Source: a virus. From it: a stretch of DNA of 36,490 nt. Under the pieces are notes generated by a model that was given only the letters and a program-made list of their open reading frames with translations, did no database searches and was not told the DNA's origin. The position numbers were made by a program, and so were the translations under genes. Positions 29,460 to 35,427 of this stretch are shown piece after piece (position 1 is the stretch's first letter; the number at the start of each line of letters is the position of its first letter). Location: positions 1 to 36,490 of IMG/VR virus record IMGVR_UViG_3300009128_000064. One strand, written 5' to 3'.

Positions 29460-29595
29460 CAACCTCCACTACACCCCAACCACCCCACAGGCCGCCTCTA
29501 TTGGGCGATGGGAGACGATCGTGATGGTTGTGGGAAACAGCATCATCATCGCTGTCTGCCTCTATGGAGCCATCGGTGGCTTCGTCTACTCCTAG
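29443..29595 (+). CDS. Small single-pass membrane protein (50 aa)
   Basis: ATG 29443 with AAGGAG 6-11 nt upstream. Soluble first half, then one hydrophobic helix (IVMVVGNSIIIAVCLYGAIG). Confidence 0.6.
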   Translation: MRNEFDNLHYTPTTPQAASIGRWETIVMVVGNSIIIAVCLYGAIGGFVYS

Positions 29596-29866
29596 CCCCA
29601 CCCCAAAACTCTACTGCGTCTATGTGTTGAGTTGCGCCTCTAAAAGGACGGGTATGACCTCTACCCACATAGGCATAGCTATCGACCCCCGCAAACGCCT
29701 AAACGACCACAACAATGGGCGTATAAAGGCGACAAGGGGCAGAATAGCCACCCTTCTAGGACACACCCTCCCTATGCCCCACGGAGACGCTTTGCGCTTA
29801 GAGATGAAACTCAAAAAACTTGGTCGTCTAGAAAAAAGGAGTTGGATAGAGAAAAATAAAGCTTGA
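29576..29866 (+). CDS. GIY-YIG nuclease domain protein
   Basis: 96 aa from GTG 29576, chosen for the GGAG five bases upstream; ATG 29564 is an alternative. YCVYVLSC matches the GIY strand, THIGIAIDPRKRLNDHNNG the YIG strand with its conserved Arg and His-Asn, and LEMKLKKLGR the metal-binding Glu helix. Compact URI/UvrC-type nuclease, as in small phage or repair-related GIY-YIG proteins. Confidence 0.8.
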   Translation: MASSTPSPTPKLYCVYVLSCASKRTGMTSTHIGIAIDPRKRLNDHNNGRIKATRGRIATLLGHTLPMPHGDALRLEMKLKKLGRLEKRSWIEKNKA

Positions 29867-29890
29867 CTCTCTGCGAGGGTGTGGTATTGT
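29863..29890 (+). promoter_or_regulatory. Early-type promoter with AAATAAAGC upstream box
   Basis: AAATAAAGCTTGACT; TTGACT 29863-29868, 16 nt ending TGG, TATTGT (29885-29890). No leader hairpin: GAAGGAGGT follows directly. It overlaps the end of the GIY-YIG gene. Confidence 0.85.
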
Positions 29891-29908
29891 CTAGGTGAAG
29901 GAGGTGCT

Positions 29909-29965
29909 ATGCGCATCAATACCAACGTCGCCCTTTCCATCACTCCCATTCAGAAAGTTGTCTAA
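29909..29965 (+). CDS. Leader peptide-sized ORF (18 aa)
   Basis: ATG 29909 has a near-perfect GAAGGAGGT Shine-Dalgarno and its own promoter, yet encodes only 18 residues (MRINTNVALSITPIQKVV). It may couple translation to the next gene, whose ATG is one base after its stop. Confidence 0.5.
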   Translation: MRINTNVALSITPIQKVV

Positions 29966-29966
29966 A

Positions 29967-30080
29967 ATGAGCATTTCACTTCTATCTTTATTTCTTGTTG
30001 CCGGTCCTTCGCTGGTCAATACACCTGAGGTGACTTGCCGACAACGAGCACAGGACTGGTGGAGGAAGACGATCCGCTAA
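29967..30080 (+). CDS. Small secreted or membrane peptide (37 aa)
   Basis: Hydrophobic start (SISLLSLFLVAGPSLV) that could be a signal peptide, then a short basic tail with one Cys (TCRQRAQDWWRKTIR). Its signal-like codons contain an inverted copy of the 3'-end repeat. Confidence 0.5.
   Translation: MSISLLSLFLVAGPSLVNTPEVTCRQRAQDWWRKTIR
29985..30004 (-). repeat. 3'-end repeat copy in reverse orientation
   Basis: The minus strand reads CCGGCAACAAGAAATAAAGA, a near-consensus match, here inside a + strand gene. Confidence 0.6.
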
Positions 30081-30082
30081 AC

Positions 30083-30102
30083 CCCGGCAACAAAAAGAAA
30101 TA
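30083..30102 (+). repeat. 3'-end repeat copy
   Basis: CCCGGCAACAAAAAGAAATA, 3 nt after the stop of the small secreted peptide. Confidence 0.8.
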
Positions 30103-30117
30103 AACTCAAAATAAAGC

Positions 30118-30145
30118 TTGACCACCAACGAGAACGTGGTATAAA
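30118..30145 (+). promoter_or_regulatory. Early-type promoter with AAATAAAGC upstream box
   Basis: AAATAAAGCTTGACC; TTGACC 30118-30123, 16 nt ending TGG, TATAAA (30140-30145). Confidence 0.87.
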
Positions 30146-30153
30146 CAAAATGA

Positions 30154-30172
30154 GGGAGGGATGGACCTTCCC
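30154..30172 (+). promoter_or_regulatory. 5' leader hairpin
   Basis: GGGAGG, loop GATGGA, CCTTCCC with one bulged base; begins 2 nt from the predicted +1 at 30152. Confidence 0.6.
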
Positions 30173-30194
30173 CGCTCAGAAAAGGAGAAATTAA

Positions 30195-30407
30195 ATGGAT
30201 ACGCAATATCACATCGATAAAATCCTAAATGCTACCGGCGTCAATGCAGCATTGGCATGGTATGCATTTTCAACCGAAGCAAACGGCGCAGAACCGGTAA
30301 TTATTGAAGTTCACCGTGCTACCTCCGCACACCTTGCGCGTGAGTTGCAGGCTGCCAAGGAAACTAAACCGATCGTATTGTGGATTAGTGACGATGGAAG
30401 AACATAA
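30195..30407 (+). CDS. Hypothetical protein
   Basis: 70 aa, not recognised; alpha/beta (LAWYAFSTEANGAEPVIIEV). It shares the exact translation-initiation context AAGGAGAAATTAAATG with the next gene at 30433, suggesting a duplicated leader. Confidence 0.65.
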   Translation: MDTQYHIDKILNATGVNAALAWYAFSTEANGAEPVIIEVHRATSAHLARELQAAKETKPIVLWISDDGRT

Positions 30408-30432
30408 ATCCAAACTAACAAGGAGAAATTAA

Positions 30433-30654
30433 ATGCTGACTTTCACTCGAAAGCTCGCCCTGGTCGAAGACACCCTCGATGACCTCATCGCACAAGGAAA
30501 CCGAGAGGCAACGAACTTCTGGCGGACAACCCAAGAGGACTATGATATTCTCATGAGTTCTTCGCCCGACGAGAACGAGGAGTATGACCGAGCCCTTGAG
30601 CGCTTCGAGCATATCCACGTCGAAGCACGACAACTCGCCGACTGGTTTCAGTAG
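30433..30654 (+). CDS. Hypothetical acidic helical protein
   Basis: 73 aa, not recognised; acidic, helical, about 50% charged residues. Same AAGGAGAAATTAAATG initiation region as the gene at 30195. Confidence 0.65.
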   Translation: MLTFTRKLALVEDTLDDLIAQGNREATNFWRTTQEDYDILMSSSPDENEEYDRALERFEHIHVEARQLADWFQ

Positions 30655-30666
30655 GAGGGCTTGTTG

Positions 30667-30756
30667 ATGTTGAGCAAGCTCCAAGTAACCATCGGCGGAG
30701 GTAGTGGGCTCTTTATGTTCGTCCTCCCCACCCTTGCTCTCAAGAACACCCTCTAG
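30667..30756 (+). CDS. Mini-protein (29 aa), possible
   Basis: ATG 30667 follows AGGAGG (30654-30659). Gly-rich then hydrophobic (GGGSGLFMFVLPTLAL). Supported only by its ribosome binding site and by filling the gap. Confidence 0.4.
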   Translation: MLSKLQVTIGGGSGLFMFVLPTLALKNTL

Positions 30757-30769
30757 AGAGGGATTTATT

Positions 30770-30997
30770 ATGTTTAAGATTATCTTTTCTGATGCCGACG
30801 GAACCGTAGATTACAACATCGCTGGATATGCCAAAGAGTTGGCGTTCCCTCATGACCCGAACACCGAGGGATATTCCCAGCGGTGGGCGGCAGAGCAGGC
30901 GGCGAAGCACTCGGTCGGACTGATCAACGTGAGCCGACGGATGGACTATATCCCGTTTGATAGTGATGTGGTTGCCGAGGTCGTGGAAGTCGGGTGA
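30770..30997 (+). CDS. Hypothetical protein
   Basis: 75 aa from ATG 30770 with AGAGAGGG upstream; an earlier frame start lacks support. Starts FKIIFSDADGTVDYNIAGYA, which looks HAD-like (DADGT) but there is no later HAD motif, so this is only a resemblance. GTGA overlap with the next gene. Confidence 0.6.
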   Translation: MFKIIFSDADGTVDYNIAGYAKELAFPHDPNTEGYSQRWAAEQAAKHSVGLINVSRRMDYIPFDSDVVAEVVEVG

Positions 30998-31224
30998 ACT
31001 GCGATAATGTTCGGCCCGGTGATCTCGTGTTCTACGAAGTGAGAACAGGCGACAACAAGAAGATCACAATTGTTGAGCGCCTCGGGCTCGTCATCGGCGA
31101 AGAAGACACTCGACCGCTTCTACGTATTCAACCCATAGAGGGAGGGCTGCCCCTCGTTGTCTACCTCGGATCAATCAAGAGAGTTGTCTCATCCGGCACA
31201 AAGAAAAACGAAGAAAAAGTTTGA
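30994..31224 (+). CDS. Small SH3-like protein of the PGDLV type
   Basis: 76 aa from GTG 30994 in a GTGA overlap. VRPGDLVFYEVRTGDNK, RLGLVIGEED, LLRIQPIEGG, VVYLGSIKRV repeat the small-barrel pattern. The C-terminal codons are a variant 3'-end repeat. The TTGACC box of the next promoter begins at its stop. Confidence 0.72.
   Translation: MNCDNVRPGDLVFYEVRTGDNKKITIVERLGLVIGEEDTRPLLRIQPIEGGLPLVVYLGSIKRVVSSGTKKNEEKV
31191..31220 (+). repeat. 3'-end repeat copy, variant, within coding end
   Basis: ATCCGGCACAAAGAAAAACG and AAGAAAAAGT; same variant as at 22692, directly before a TTGACC promoter in both places. Confidence 0.65.
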
Positions 31225-31248
31225 CCAATACCATATCCGTGGTATTGT
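31221..31248 (+). promoter_or_regulatory. Early-type promoter
   Basis: TTGACC (31221-31226), 16 nt ending TGG, TATTGT (31243-31248). Confidence 0.87.
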
Positions 31249-31254
31249 ATTCTT

Positions 31255-31269
31255 GAGGGAAGGACCCTC
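31255..31269 (+). promoter_or_regulatory. 5'-terminal leader hairpin
   Basis: GAGGG, loop AAGGA, CCCTC, beginning exactly at the predicted +1. Confidence 0.7.
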
Positions 31270-31290
31270 CAAGATTTTGGGAGAAATCAG

Positions 31291-32160
31291 ATGTCTTATA
31301 GGCAAGAAATCCAATGTTCTTATTGCTTCACATATGGGCATAACCGGCGGTCCTGTGCGTGCCGGAAGAAAGCCGTCGCCGCAGCAGAGGCATCTCTCCT
31401 AAATCCCGAGAAAGAACTCGACTACAACGAGAGGCTCCTACTGACGGAACAAGCAAGGAGCGAAAGACAGGCGGCGGAACGTAAGTCCGTCTCTCGCAAG
31501 TGTTCCTATTGCAATGAAGTAGGACATAACCGACGGACCTGCAAGGCGAGGAAGCTTCGCCTCCCCGAACAATTGAAAGCAGCAAGTTACATTCATCGCT
31601 TTTGCGCTTCAATCTTTCGCGCCTCTGGGTGTGTCCCCGGTGCCCTGTTCCGAACAAATATCCGTCGTTATGATCGCGACTACGAGGCTCTCCCTGATCT
31701 GGTGGTCTTCGGCGTCCTCACCAAGATCCACTGGGCCCTCCTCGGCATGTTTGACCCAAACAAAAGGGCAATGCCTTCAGGTGAGGTTACAGCAGACCTG
31801 TTCGGACGCAAATCTTTCCTAGAAGTCAATTGGATGCTCCCCGACACCACCAACGATAATGATGGTGGCTTCCACTATAAGCCGTCAAATTCTATCGCCC
31901 TCCCTCGCAATATCCTCTACCCAGAGATAGGATTAGATGCGCGCAACAGCGTCCTCGTCGGACCAGTGGCCTCCAGCGACTCCTATGAGTTTTCGGATGA
32001 GTTCTATCAGGGCGCTGACTACGAGGGCTGTCCCAGAGACTTCGTTCTGAGGAATATACCAGGTTCTCAATCTGCTTTCTATGCTGATGCTGGTATTATC
32101 TTTGACGATGATCCCTGTCGGCGTGATGAGATCCTCTCTTTCGATGAGAGGGGTCATTGA
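31291..32160 (+). CDS. Protein with two CCHC zinc knuckles
   Basis: 289 aa. CSYCFTYGHNRRSC (9-22) and CSYCNEVGHNRRTC (71-84) both fit C-x2-C-x4-H-x4-C exactly, the retroviral-type zinc knuckle that binds single-stranded RNA or DNA. The linker is a charged helix. The remaining 200 residues are a unique acidic domain (FDDDPCRRDEIL near the end) of unknown fold. Expressed from its own strong promoter with a leader hairpin. It may bind phage mRNA or ssDNA. Confidence 0.8.
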   Translation: MSYRQEIQCSYCFTYGHNRRSCACRKKAVAAAEASLLNPEKELDYNERLLLTEQARSERQAAERKSVSRKCSYCNEVGHNRRTCKARKLRLPEQLKAASYIHRFCASIFRASGCVPGALFRTNIRRYDRDYEALPDLVVFGVLTKIHWALLGMFDPNKRAMPSGEVTADLFGRKSFLEVNWMLPDTTNDNDGGFHYKPSNSIALPRNILYPEIGLDARNSVLVGPVASSDSYEFSDEFYQGADYEGCPRDFVLRNIPGSQSAFYADAGIIFDDDPCRRDEILSFDERGH

Positions 32161-32203
32161 GATCATGACTTTCGCTTCATCATCAATACTTACATCTATG
32201 GTA

Positions 32204-32223
32204 TTTTATTTTCTTGTTGCCGG
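32204..32223 (-). repeat. 3'-end repeat copy in reverse orientation
   Basis: The minus strand reads CCGGCAACAAGAAAATAAAA. It follows a TGGTATTTTA sequence resembling the -10 region of the early promoters, but no -35 box is seen. Confidence 0.6.
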
Positions 32224-32238
32224 ATCTATGGAGGGCTT

Positions 32239-32496
32239 ATGATTTTATCACGCTTTGAGGGAATCTTCGATGAGTACATTACGTCAAAGAACGAACTGCG
32301 GATTGCTTGGTCTTTCCCTAACGGGTATGGTGCGAGTTTAGCCCACACCCTTGGGCGGAACGAACTGGCTGTGTTGCATGGCGGACGTGTATGCTATGAT
32401 ACGCCGGTGGTCTCTGACGTTGTTGTACATGTTACTCGGCAGGAGGTTGAAACCCTTCTCGAACTGATTCAACTACTCGAAGAGGGGACGAAATGA
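32239..32496 (+). CDS. Hypothetical protein
   Basis: 85 aa, not recognised; alpha/beta. GGAGGG ribosome binding site. ATGA overlap with the next gene. Confidence 0.65.
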   Translation: MILSRFEGIFDEYITSKNELRIAWSFPNGYGASLAHTLGRNELAVLHGGRVCYDTPVVSDVVVHVTRQEVETLLELIQLLEEGTK

Positions 32497-32681
32497 CTTT
32501 GCCCGAAGTGGGAGACATCGTCCGATGGAACGGAACGACAGGTATAGGCATCATAACCAAACGGGGCGACTGCCTTGACGCCAAGACCTTCCAGGTGTTC
32601 TGGTTCGATAACAGCGACCTCGTAGATGGATATACCAAGGACGATTTATCGGCAACAAAAATAGAAATAGTAAATGAATAA
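32493..32681 (+). CDS. Small SH3-like protein of the GDIV type
   Basis: 62 aa. LPEVGDIVRWNGTTGIGIIT, FQVFWFDNSDLVDGY: same barrel pattern as its relatives at 11042, 27818, 30994 and 35428, with the V-x-W-F strand typical of such domains. The last 11 codons (L-S-A-T-K-I-E-I-V-N-E) are a 3'-end repeat in a third reading frame. Confidence 0.72.
   Translation: MTLPEVGDIVRWNGTTGIGIITKRGDCLDAKTFQVFWFDNSDLVDGYTKDDLSATKIEIVNE
32648..32670 (+). repeat. 3'-end repeat copy within coding end
   Basis: ATCGGCAACAAAAATAGAAA and TAG, translated S-A-T-K-I-E-I. Confidence 0.75.
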
Positions 32682-32689
32682 ACAAGAGC

Positions 32690-32702
32690 CTATTTATTGA
32701 GA
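32690..32702 (+). promoter_or_regulatory. CTATTTATTGA element, possible late promoter
   Basis: CCTATTTATTGAGA, identical over 14 bases to the element before the gene at 4011, and about 20 nt before the ATG at 32716. Confidence 0.45.
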
Positions 32703-32715
32703 ACGAAAGGGAGTT

Positions 32716-32973
32716 ATGAATCATATGAACCTGACAAGAGACGCAATCCGCATCCTCATCAAGGAGGAGTTGGAAAAAGTAGTAACAACGACAACAAAAG
32801 AAGACACCACGATTGAAGAAGTAGTCGTGATCCAAGGCGACGACTATGACGCCATCCACCAACTATCAACAGAAATGGTAGAGAAGTTCGGCGCAGAGAA
32901 AGCCGAGCGTGTTCTCACTATGGCTGCTGGAATTGCTCGCCAAGGTGGGCGAGTCTCCACGGGTGGCTACTGA
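32716..32973 (+). CDS. Small protein with N-terminal basic helix motif
   Basis: 85 aa. LTRDAIRILIKEELEKV at the N-terminus matches the motif family at 4011, 32975 and 35141. The rest is an acidic, Thr/Val-rich linker and a helical C-terminus. GAAAGGGAG ribosome binding site. A virion role is inferred from the shared motif and from location next to the type III secretion-like genes. Confidence 0.7.
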   Translation: MNHMNLTRDAIRILIKEELEKVVTTTTKEDTTIEEVVVIQGDDYDAIHQLSTEMVEKFGAEKAERVLTMAAGIARQGGRVSTGGY

Positions 32974-32974
32974 T

Positions 32975-33217
32975 ATGAAGGTCACCAAGTCGCACCTCCG
33001 CAAAATCATCAGGGAAGAGATATCCGAACTCCCTCCCCCCAGTGGAGTCGCAGAAGAGTTCAAAGCGAGCCCTCGCCTCAACGACGCGCTCCATCTCGCT
33101 CTGGTTGAGTTTGCTGAGTCCACCCCTACGATGGAGCCTGCCCGTCGTGACCTAGTGGTCGAGACTGCCCTAGATTCCATCCGTCGGGGTTGGCACAACA
33201 GAATCAAGCCGTCCTGA
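32975..33217 (+). CDS. Small protein with N-terminal K-T-K-x-x-L-R motif
   Basis: 80 aa from ATG 32975; a longer frame from 32909 would overlap the previous gene. MKVTKSHLRKIIREEISEL is the clearest form of the shared motif, nearly identical to the start of the protein at 35141 (MKVTKTELRKIIREEI). The remainder is helical with a basic end. Confidence 0.75.
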   Translation: MKVTKSHLRKIIREEISELPPPSGVAEEFKASPRLNDALHLALVEFAESTPTMEPARRDLVVETALDSIRRGWHNRIKPS

Positions 33218-33218
33218 C

Positions 33219-33332
33219 TTGAACGACGATACCAAGTTCCAAATAACCTTCCTCGGAGGGTTCGCCGGCATCTGGCTCCTTGTCGGCGGCGCAACATATC
33301 TCATAGAAGAGATAATCGGGCAACTAAAATAA
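33219..33332 (+). CDS. Membrane mini-protein (37 aa)
   Basis: TTG 33219, one base after the previous stop. One hydrophobic helix (ITFLGGFAGIWLLVGGATYL) and an acidic end that runs into a 3'-end repeat (I-G-Q-L-K-stop). Confidence 0.5.
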   Translation: MNDDTKFQITFLGGFAGIWLLVGGATYLIEEIIGQLK

Positions 33333-33336
33333 AATA
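33315..33336 (+). repeat. 3'-end repeat copy containing a stop codon
   Basis: TCGGGCAACTAAAATAAAAT; the TAA at 33330-33332 ends the mini-protein gene. Confidence 0.65.
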
Positions 33337-33397
33337 GCAACCCTACCAGAAACCATCCGATAAAGAACATAGAACCCAATAACGGAGGAGTTTCAAA

Positions 33398-34216
33398 ATG
33401 GTAATCAACTCACTAGGCACACGCTTCAACAGAGCCCTTGACCGAGCAGGTCTCCCTGATGTTGTCGGAGACATCGCAGGCGCTCAACTAGACCTCGCAA
33501 CCTTCAACATCTCAGGTGCGGCCCAGAACTATCGTGATGCGGTTAGTGGTTTAGATACTTCTTTTATGTCGCCGAAGAAAGCGATAGAGAGAAGTCGCCA
33601 GGTGAGTGGTGATACCTATGCGAAGGGCACGGGCGGAACCTTGGCTTCGGCGTTCCAAAAGATGGACGGGGAGTTGATGGAACTCATGGGCGCTGTCGGC
33701 AAGAAGGTCGGCTCCCTTATGAGCCAGCAGAACAGCGGACAAGAGAATGTCGGCGACCTTGTTGGCCCCAATGCCCCCATTGAGGACAGAATCGCAGCGT
33801 TCCTTTTCAAGCAGATGAAAGAGAGCGACAAAGCCCTCGAAGCCCAGATGAAGAAATACGAAGCCCTCGGCAAGAACACCACCAAGAAGAAGTCAGGTGG
33901 TTTCTTCGGTTCAATCAAATCAGCATTCAAGAGCGTAGCGAGCACAGCCTTCTCTATCGGCGGTGGCGCTCTCGGTGGAATGGTCGGCGGTCCAATCGGC
34001 TCCAAACTCGGCTCCTCCTTTGGTGGCGGTCTCTTCGGTGGAATGTTCGGCAACAAAAAGAAATCATCAACAGGAAACAACGAACATAGCAAAAGCGTTA
34101 TGAACTTCAAAATACAGATTTTGATGAATAAAAGAAAAGAACTCCACGATCTCGTGAGCAATATGTTAAAGACCATGCACTCGATGAGTATGGTCGCAAT
34201 CAACAACATCCGATAG
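33398..34216 (+). CDS. Glycine-zipper protein with type III secretion needle-like C-terminus
   Basis: 272 aa. Residues 1-110 are helical; 128-157 (IEDRIAAFLFKQMKESDKAL) form a charged amphipathic helix; 186-218 are a Gly-rich, hydrophobic stretch (GGGALGGMVGGPIGSKLGSS); 233-272 (FKIQILMNKRKELHDLVSNM then LKTMHSM and INNIR) look like the terminal helix of type III secretion needle subunits, which end in similar S-N-x-x-K-x-x-x-D-x-x-x-I-x-N-x-R patterns. The next protein ends with the same INNIR. GGAGG ribosome binding site. A 3'-end repeat lies inside at 34046, just before the needle-like part, with more AT-rich DNA after it. Could be a translocator, needle or ejected virion protein. Confidence 0.6.
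   Translation: MVINSLGTRFNRALDRAGLPDVVGDIAGAQLDLATFNISGAAQNYRDAVSGLDTSFMSPKKAIERSRQVSGDTYAKGTGGTLASAFQKMDGELMELMGAVGKKVGSLMSQQNSGQENVGDLVGPNAPIEDRIAAFLFKQMKESDKALEAQMKKYEALGKNTTKKKSGGFFGSIKSAFKSVASTAFSIGGGALGGMVGGPIGSKLGSSFGGGLFGGMFGNKKKSSTGNNEHSKSVMNFKIQILMNKRKELHDLVSNMLKTMHSMSMVAINNIR
34046..34068 (+). repeat. 3'-end repeat copy inside a gene
   Basis: TTCGGCAACAAAAAGAAATC, read F-G-N-K-K-K-S, between the Gly-rich domain and the needle-like domain. Confidence 0.6.
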
Positions 34217-34227
34217 GAGAGAAACAA

Positions 34228-34680
34228 ATGAGCATCAGCAGACTAAACAGCGGTGGAAGCATCCGACTAAACAACCAACCACAACACACACGACAGACCC
34301 CAAACAACAGCTTCGGGGCGCAGATACAACGAGGCGTAGCCAACGGAGCAGGGGCGATGTCTCACGCTGCAAATGTCGCTGCGCCGTTTGTGCCTGGTGG
34401 TACGGTGGTGGCTGCGACCCTCAACGGGTTCGCAGGACAATCAACGGGTCAAAGCCAGCAACAGATGCCCTCTGGAACTCCTGATGCTCTCACGGGAGAG
34501 AATAAGCCATCAGTACTGGAGCAAACCAAAGCGCTCCAAGAACAGGGTTACTCGCAGAATATGCAGTATCTTCAACTCCAAACCAAAATGCAAAATGAAT
34601 CACGCCAATTCACGACGATTAGTAACATAATGAAGGTGCGGTACGAGACGCAAAAGTCCTCAATCAATAACATAAGATAA
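34228..34680 (+). CDS. Type III secretion needle-like protein
   Basis: 150 aa. The N-terminal 95 residues are Asn/Gln/Gly-rich and probably disordered, with a small Ala/Val-rich patch (48-66). Residues about 100-150 are one long helix: YLQLQTKMQNESRQFTTISN, IMKVRYETQKSS, INNIR. The pattern L-Q-x-K-M/L...S-N-x-x-K-x-x-x-x-x-x-x-x-I-x-N-x-R is that of the C-terminal polymerising helix of SctF/PrgI-type needle subunits. Needle subunits are usually about 80 aa, so the long N-terminal extension is odd. GGAGAG ribosome binding site, 11 nt after the preceding gene. Confidence 0.55.
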   Translation: MSISRLNSGGSIRLNNQPQHTRQTPNNSFGAQIQRGVANGAGAMSHAANVAAPFVPGGTVVAATLNGFAGQSTGQSQQQMPSGTPDALTGENKPSVLEQTKALQEQGYSQNMQYLQLQTKMQNESRQFTTISNIMKVRYETQKSSINNIR

Positions 34681-34707
34681 AGAATATAACTTGGAGCACT
34701 ATCTCTA

Positions 34708-35073
34708 ATGGACATCTCTCCCGCCGACCTCTTACAACAGATCGTTGCCCAGTCTGGGGGTGTTTCCCAAATCGGGCAACAGCAGGAAATAGGGAAACAG
34801 TCGTTCAAGGAAATACTCGCAGAAAAAGCGAGCAAAACCAACGAGATACAACAGACAGACAAAATAACTACGCTATTACAAGGGGTTATGAACGGGCAAG
34901 GGAAACTCAACAAGATCATCAAACTCGCAACCTCCGGCAAAGCGTTCAGCCCTACTGAACTCATAGCGATCCAAGCCGGCGTCTATAAATTCAGCCAGGA
35001 GCTTGAACTAACTTCCAAGGTGGTTGAGAAAGCCACAGACGGCATAAAGCAGACCCTTCAAACACAAGTATAG
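34708..35073 (+). CDS. Type III secretion inner rod-like protein (YscI/EscI/HrpB family)
   Basis: 121 aa. Residues 79-120 (AFSPTELIAIQAGVYKFSQE, LELTSKVVEKATDGIKQTLQ, TQ) follow the conserved C-terminal pattern of inner rod proteins: F/L-S-P-x-E-L-L-x-L-Q...Y-x-x-S-x-E-L-x-L-x-S-K-V-V-x-K-A-x-x-x-V/I-x-x-L-x-x-x-Q. In injectisomes this helix packs at the base of the needle. N-terminal residues are Gln-rich and flexible, as in the family. No other injectisome gene (ATPase, secretin, export gate) lies in the window. Start ATG 34708 has GGAG 17 nt upstream, which is long. Confidence 0.68.
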   Translation: MDISPADLLQQIVAQSGGVSQIGQQQEIGKQSFKEILAEKASKTNEIQQTDKITTLLQGVMNGQGKLNKIIKLATSGKAFSPTELIAIQAGVYKFSQELELTSKVVEKATDGIKQTLQTQV

Positions 35074-35092
35074 CGTTTTGTCTTGTCGGGTG

Positions 35093-35105
35093 CTATTTAG
35101 TTGTA
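35093..35105 (+). promoter_or_regulatory. CTATTTAGTTG element, possible late promoter
   Basis: GCTATTTAGTTGTA, about 35-45 nt before the ATG at 35141; nearly the same 11 bases (CTATTTAGTTG) as at 9169. Confidence 0.4.
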
Positions 35106-35124
35106 GCGCTCACGCCTAAACTAT

Positions 35125-35140
35125 TATCGGGGAACCAAAA
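35125..35140 (+). repeat. 3'-end repeat copy, degenerate
   Basis: TATCGGGGAACCAAAA, directly before the ATG at 35141. Confidence 0.35.
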
Positions 35141-35311
35141 ATGAAAGTCACCAAAACAGAACTACGCAAGATTATTAGAGAAGAGATAATGAAAGAAGCC
35201 ATTAGAGAAGAGATGGAGGCAGTAGCCACCAAGGTCGCTTCGGAAGAAACAGCCACCACAGAGACAGATCAAGTTGTGGCCGTTGATGAGGTTGTCCCCG
35301 CTAAATCCTAA
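35141..35311 (+). CDS. Small protein with N-terminal K-T-K-x-x-L-R motif (56 aa)
   Basis: MKVTKTELRKIIREEIMKEA, immediately followed by a second I-R-E-E unit, then an acidic Thr/Val tail. Almost the same N-terminus as the protein at 32975, on the other side of the type III secretion-like genes. Followed by a terminator. Confidence 0.7.
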   Translation: MKVTKTELRKIIREEIMKEAIREEMEAVATKVASEETATTETDQVVAVDEVVPAKS

Positions 35312-35329
35312 ACTCGTGTTGCATCGAGC

Positions 35330-35360
35330 GGAAGAGGGGGGCTTATGCTCTCCTTTTTTT
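35330..35360 (+). terminator. Rho-independent terminator
   Basis: GGAAGAG pairs with CTCTCC (one bulge, extra G-T pairs inside) and is followed by seven T. It closes the putative late block. Confidence 0.78.
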
Positions 35361-35374
35361 GTGCGAGAAATAAC

Positions 35375-35402
35375 TTGACGCCAGCCCTATCTGTGGTATA
35401 AA
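35375..35402 (+). promoter_or_regulatory. Early-type promoter
   Basis: TTGACG (35375-35380), 16 nt ending TGG, TATAAA (35397-35402). No leader hairpin. Confidence 0.83.
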
Positions 35403-35427
35403 CAGACACAAAGAAAAGGAGTCCACC

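Noticed and set aside
30770-30997. Second HAD phosphatase (DADGT motif)
   Set aside because: Only the first motif is suggestive and the protein is 75 aa with no motif II or III; kept as hypothetical.
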